Shown here: positions 59,287-64,000 of the stretch, piece by piece
How positions within the stretch are numbered: position 1 is the first letter of the stretch
How the letters are laid out: each line of letters opens with the position of its first letter
Origin: Anseranas semipalmata
Taxonomy: Eukaryota; Chordata; Aves; Anseriformes; Anseranatidae
Direction: 5' to 3'
DNA: 64,000 nt
Assembly: GCA_013399115.1 (NCBI GenBank)
Contig: VXAA01003389.1
Coordinates: 4,260-68,259, forward strand
Notes under the pieces: generated by a model
Databases searched by the model: none
Seen by the model: the letters and a program-made list of their open reading frames with translations, nothing else
Told to the model about the DNA's origin: nothing
Made by a program: the position numbers and the translations under genes

Positions 59287-62200
59287 ATATAGATTTTCTT
59301 CTGCATAACCATGGAGTTGGTTTGGAGGCATGGCTTTTGAAAACAGGAAGGTGTCTGATTACACTGATCCACCAGTTAAGAGTAGCAGTAGTATATATTT
59401 AAAGTCACAACATGAACTGAAATAGATTTGTGCAATTAAGTAATGATACACCACAAACACAAATGAAAGACCTTTGTTTATTCCAGCAATTTATCTCAAT
59501 TCAGATGTGATCAAGTTACCTTAAATTTGCTGGGCCAATTGGCATTCCTTATTTTATAAGGTCAGGAGCATTAATTATAATATAACTCTAAATTATAATG
59601 TTTTTATAGACCAAATCAAAGCTACTAACATAAACAAGAGCAGGCTGTATAGCTTGAGTAGAAGAAACTAGAGACAATGTAAAAATCAAAATTTTCCCCC
59701 TTTAAAGGCTTAAATTTAGAAGGAACACGTAAATCCTTAACAAAGTCCATCAGATATCTCCACATCAAAGTCAGATATCATGGACCACTTTGCAAATATA
59801 ATCCAGTTAACAAACACAGCTGGAATAACAGAATAGCAAGGAAGCATGAAATATCTTCATCCATAGTAAAAAAGCAAGGAAACAAACAAACAATCAAACA
59901 AAAACCAACCCAGCATGCTTCCATGACAGAATAATCCAATTTTTTCAGTTTCAGTTCTCATGATGAGTAGCATACAAAAATGCATTTATAATTTATTTAT
60001 TTGGGATAAAAGGGAGATTATTTTCATATAAAAATTTACAGCCCTTAGAAAAAGCAGTCAAGGAAAATGCAACAATTTTTTGAGAAGTAATAATTACTAC
60101 ATTAGCATAACCAGACAACTTTCCCAGCTTTTCTTATGCAAAGAGTTGGATTTTGTACAGGAAAAAGGGCTACGGAGTCAATGGGAAGACAGGCTAAGAA
60201 GTGTCTAATTCTTTTTTTGTTCAGTCTGATTCAGCTTCTAACCTGTCCACAACGCTCCACAAAAAGTCCCTGAGGAACCTACAACACACCAGGGGCTGGT
60301 GATGTTTCCCTCAAGCAAAGTGTGAGACTTTTACTCTTCCATAATCTAAGGGGATTTGTATTCAGCTTTAACAGCTAGTTCAGAAAACACCATAGGCAAA
60401 ATAAGTGGGCATTTCTTACTGCAGACAGTGTAAATGCACAAGAAAATTTAATTATGATAAATAAGGTCAGTTCAAATGCAACTCTCAAAAAAACTGTATT
60501 CTGGCTCTGAAGCCAGGCTATGTATGTTGTAAACATATCAGCTAACATGATTATGGAATCCACCATGTTTTAATGATGTTGCGTAATAATAAATCATTCT
60601 GTAAAAATATACTCATCTTCCTGCAAAGAAAATCATTCACTTTAATCCTGAAAGCTCAGAAACCATCAAATATGCATTTTAATGCAATAGTTTGAATTAA
60701 GAAATATTAACAATTTCTACATATTCTGAATCCACTTTAGCATCAAATTTAGAGTGAAAAAGAAATGCTGGAGATTGTTGATCTTAATGCTAGTAGGCAT
60801 CAGAAATTTTTGAATGTCAGAAAACAGACCACATTCTATCCCTGATTTTACTGCTTTCAAAATTAAATACTTGATCAGTTAAATAGAGGATGGATACCAA
60901 ACGCCAACAGCTTTAAAAGCAGTTTCCTAAATATAAATATTTAAATCCAGATCCAGATCCATGAGTGAAAGTGACCTGATTATAGAAGTAATATGTGATT
61001 TTTACTGAGGTTAGTGCAGTGATTAGAACATTTGAAAAACAAATTGGCTATTGTGGTTCTGAGGTTTCCATGCATACGTACAGATGCAGTTACTAATTTG
61101 TAATACACTCTGGAAGGTGGCTTATGTTATGCTAGGTTATTTTAATTATATTAAATGAAAATTGAAATAATAAGAACAGAGAAAATGGTTTAATAGAATA
61201 ACTAAGGTCTAGAGCATAAGCTTTCAAACAGAATTCAAATTTATACTCTCTTTTTGTTCCATAATATTAAAAGGGAAGTGTCAAGAATGTAGAAAGTTTA
61301 TTTTAATTACACCTTGACATCTTTAGAAATTTGGTAAAAGCATGGGTTGTTTTATTCTCTCATTAACTTTAGCTTCCTACAGAGGAGACCTGCTCTTCAA
61401 GACATGTTATAGTCTCTCATGGAATATATGATTCTTTTGTGCCACAGAATTCTTCCACCTGAAATCAAAGCATCTCCACTTCAAACATCAAAAGAGTATT
61501 AGCAGACTTACAATAGGTTCATGAATGCAAGTCAAGGTCATAACACAGGTGCTATCAAATTCTTCTCCTGTTTAAATAACACACTTTCTGTGTAAGAATG
61601 ACTTACTAAAATTAAAAATAAAATAAATGGCCTCCACCACAATAAGGCACCTTCTTTGCAGTACAAAACTGAGGCTCCATTCTTACCAGTAGAAACATCA
61701 AGCATTCTGTGATGGCATAAAAAAAATCCACAGTTAAGCATCTCATATAAAGAAAAATAAGGTAGAGTGAAATAATTCTAAGATAGTTTCTTTGTTATTA
61801 ATGCAAATCAAATTTTTAATACTTGTAGAGAGAATTATAACCAGACTCACCAAGTATCATTCAGTTTCAGAATTTTGCATATCACCAAAAAAAGTTTTCT
61901 TTTTGTATATATAAATAAATTATGAAAAAAGTCCAAGAAAATACTGACCCAGAATCTGCTGTCTTTACAGAACCTTTGGAAAGGCATACAGCAGTCAAAA
62001 TATATGTATATATCCTACATAATTAAAAATTAATTTCCTTGCCTTCAGACAATTCTGAGACACTGCACAGCTTACCTCTGATAAATCTACACTGTACAGT
62101 TAGTGTATGTATGTCTTGTGAAGAGCAAAAAAATGTGGATGCTCTTTCAAAAAATACTACGATTAGCCCAGATGATGGGACACAGAAGAACAGAACAATT

Positions 62201-62897
62201 TTGGTTCCTGTCTGCAAGAAGAATTAACTTCCAATACCAATTTAGCTGGTGAGAGATTTATCATCCATTATGCAGAATGCTCTAAAATGATATCAGGAGT
62301 AGAAAAGACCAGTAGAATACTTGTTTAGCTTTGGAACTTTGTCACTTTGAGAACATGTGGTCAATGAGCCAAGGTGCCAGAGCACCAGAGAGGGCCTGTG
62401 GTCTCCTTGACTGTAGCTGACAAGGAATAGATTAGTTAGAGGAAACTAATATGTATGTTTGAATCTATGTAGTCAGATTGTCTTGAGAAATGGAAAAATC
62501 CTGTATGTTTGGAATGAAGTGCAGATCCCAGGAGGAAATATCCCCACCTGCTAAATCTGAAATTTTTATGTTGTCTTGAAATAGTGGAGGAAATTCTGCT
62601 GTCATTTAAATTGGTTGTCAACTTCAAAATATTCTTAATAAAGTTTATTAATAAAGTAGTTCAGAAATTACACCCTAAACATAACAGGTGTAGCTGGAAT
62701 TTATAATATGCTCACTCATTAAAGATTATTCATTTATATGACTTTGTCTCTTAGACACACTTTTGGAGTGAACAGCAGTGCTGTTGGAAAACAGGGAAAA
62801 TGTCTTAGAAGAAAATTGCTAACAAAATTCATCAGATCTTCACCAGATCCAGGATGAAACTCTTAGTAAAACTGGAGAGATGAGTACCACCAGAGCA

Positions 62898-62911
62898 ACA
62901 ACAACAACAGT
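62898..62911 (+). repeat. (CAA)n microsatellite
   Basis: Four to five CAA units. Confidence 0.85.
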
Positions 62912-63742
62912 AAAAAATAAATAAACTAGAGCACTGATTTTGAAAACAGGACATAAATTTTCAGTTCTTTAATTCCTTGGCTTATGTAAAATCTGCACCA
63001 GAGACCTGAACCTGGGTTGTCTCATTTCCAGCTTGAGTCTCCCATGCAGTGGGTTAGTCATACCTTGCTGATAAGATGGTGTTTTTCTTATTACTAACAT
63101 TAAGTGGAAATAAAAGACCAGAATTTTTCCTAAAATCAATTTCTGTTTTCAGGCTAACCACAGCTGATTGCACAGTGTCTATCTCTTACATTGGGACAAT
63201 GAACTGATCTGGCTTTTTAGTTGCCTGGTTCCCACATGATTATATTGACCAAGAACGGATGATAATAACACTCTTTTATTGCAATACTCATATTTATATA
63301 AAATAGATCAAGAGGCTCTGAAGAAATTGAATTCAAAGTAAAATGAAAGAAAGACAATGTACCTGTAATCCAACTAGTGTACAATATGAATCATTAATAA
63401 ACATTGAAATGTCAACATTAGGCAAGCTGTTGTTTTTCTTGTCATTAAAATAGCCATAGCTTAGCTTGTTCACTTTATTTTACCAGCTCAGTGATAACAT
63501 GAGATTCCACAGGCATAAAATGAATACACAGAAAAGTAGAGTAAGGACAAAATACAGTGACCTCCAAGCAATTACAGCTAAACATGGAAGAAAATGAATG
63601 ACACATCAAAGTATCAGCTTCAAACACACTCCCAGGTGGCTTATTTCAGAATATGTGTCACAGGAATTGCATGATAAGGTGTCTGAACTTTTTTATTCAA
63701 GCAAAATTTTAAGAATCCTTATCAGGGGAAAAAAAGTCCACT

Positions 63743-63760
63743 AAAATAAATAAATAAAAT
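63743..63760 (+). repeat. (AAAT)n microsatellite
   Basis: About four AAAT units. Confidence 0.85.
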
Positions 63761-64000
63761 GACTGTGTTGAAGGACATCTAAAAATTCAAAGTCAGTGTA
63801 TTTCAAACGTGTTTGATAAATGGGTGAATAATAGCAGAAATAGACTCGTACCAGCTTTGTCAAGGGAAGGTGTTGTGAAGAGAAAGAAACATTGTGGTAC
63901 TAAAAATGTGTATCTATATTTGACAAACTTACATTGTTATGACTTAAAAAAAAAAATCTGATAGCAGAGTATGGCTTTTCCTTGACTTAATTCTTGAAGC

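Larger units (their letters stand above)
56998..64000. other. Non-genic AT-rich stretch to the window end
   Basis: No gene, RNA gene or recognisable transposon. Open frames are under 95 codons. It holds homopolymers, CAAA and AAAT tracts and the overlapping hairpins near 59248. Confidence 0.6.

Noticed and set aside
1..64000. CRISPR arrays, operons, prokaryotic mobile elements or phage genes
   Set aside because: No regularly spaced repeats with spacers, no dense coding and no ribosome-binding-site pattern; the repeats are clearly those of a vertebrate genome.

Overview
This window looks like an ordinary stretch of a bird nuclear chromosome: AT-rich, intron-like or intergenic DNA in which I can support no protein-coding gene and no RNA gene. 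The avian assignment rests on the repeats. There are several CR1 (chicken repeat 1) LINE copies with typical 3' ends of short ATTCTGTG, ATTCTATG or ATTCTGTA tail units, plus LTRs of the avian endogenous-retrovirus type. The host order cannot be told from the sequence. Two assembly ambiguities (eight Ns beside homopolymers, and one N beside a poly-C tract) show this is a draft vertebrate assembly. Nearly all open frames of 60-190 codons look like chance frames, low-complexity DNA or remains of transposon frames.

Layout. 1-311 is a minus-strand CR1 reverse-transcriptase fragment that runs off the left edge. 312-11287 is AT-rich DNA with microsatellites and small tandem duplications. 11293-11937 is a solo ERV LTR bounded by TG...CA and a perfect 5-bp target duplication (TTACC), with a long TTTTCC repeat grown inside it. 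About 14612-15436 is a second, GC-rich LTR-type element. 15702-15960 is an LTR-like or chance open-frame stretch. 18075-18358 is a plus-strand CR1 3' end. 18359-41177 is mainly unannotated, with a GC-richer patch at 19390-19700, the sequence gap at 24726, a possible LTR end near 25423, a poly-C tract at 29195 and a GC-richer patch at 33400-33650. 41178-41238 is a tiny old CR1 tail. 45618-45733 is a minus-strand CR1 3' end. 47644-48707 is the longest CR1, carrying a second CR1 tail nested inside it. 48953-49038 is a striking near-perfect 31-bp hairpin. The rest, to 64000, is AT-rich DNA containing one 188-codon open frame (56431-56997) and a pair of overlapping hairpins near 59248-59286.

No set of genes works together here. 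The visible history is transposon insertion, decay and microsatellite growth. The observations most worth a check are the 86-nt hairpin, the CR1-in-CR1 chimera, the solo LTR with intact target duplication and internal hexanucleotide expansion, the candidate exon-like interval at 24589-24622, and the 188-codon open frame. I found no convincing evidence for a novel biological system.
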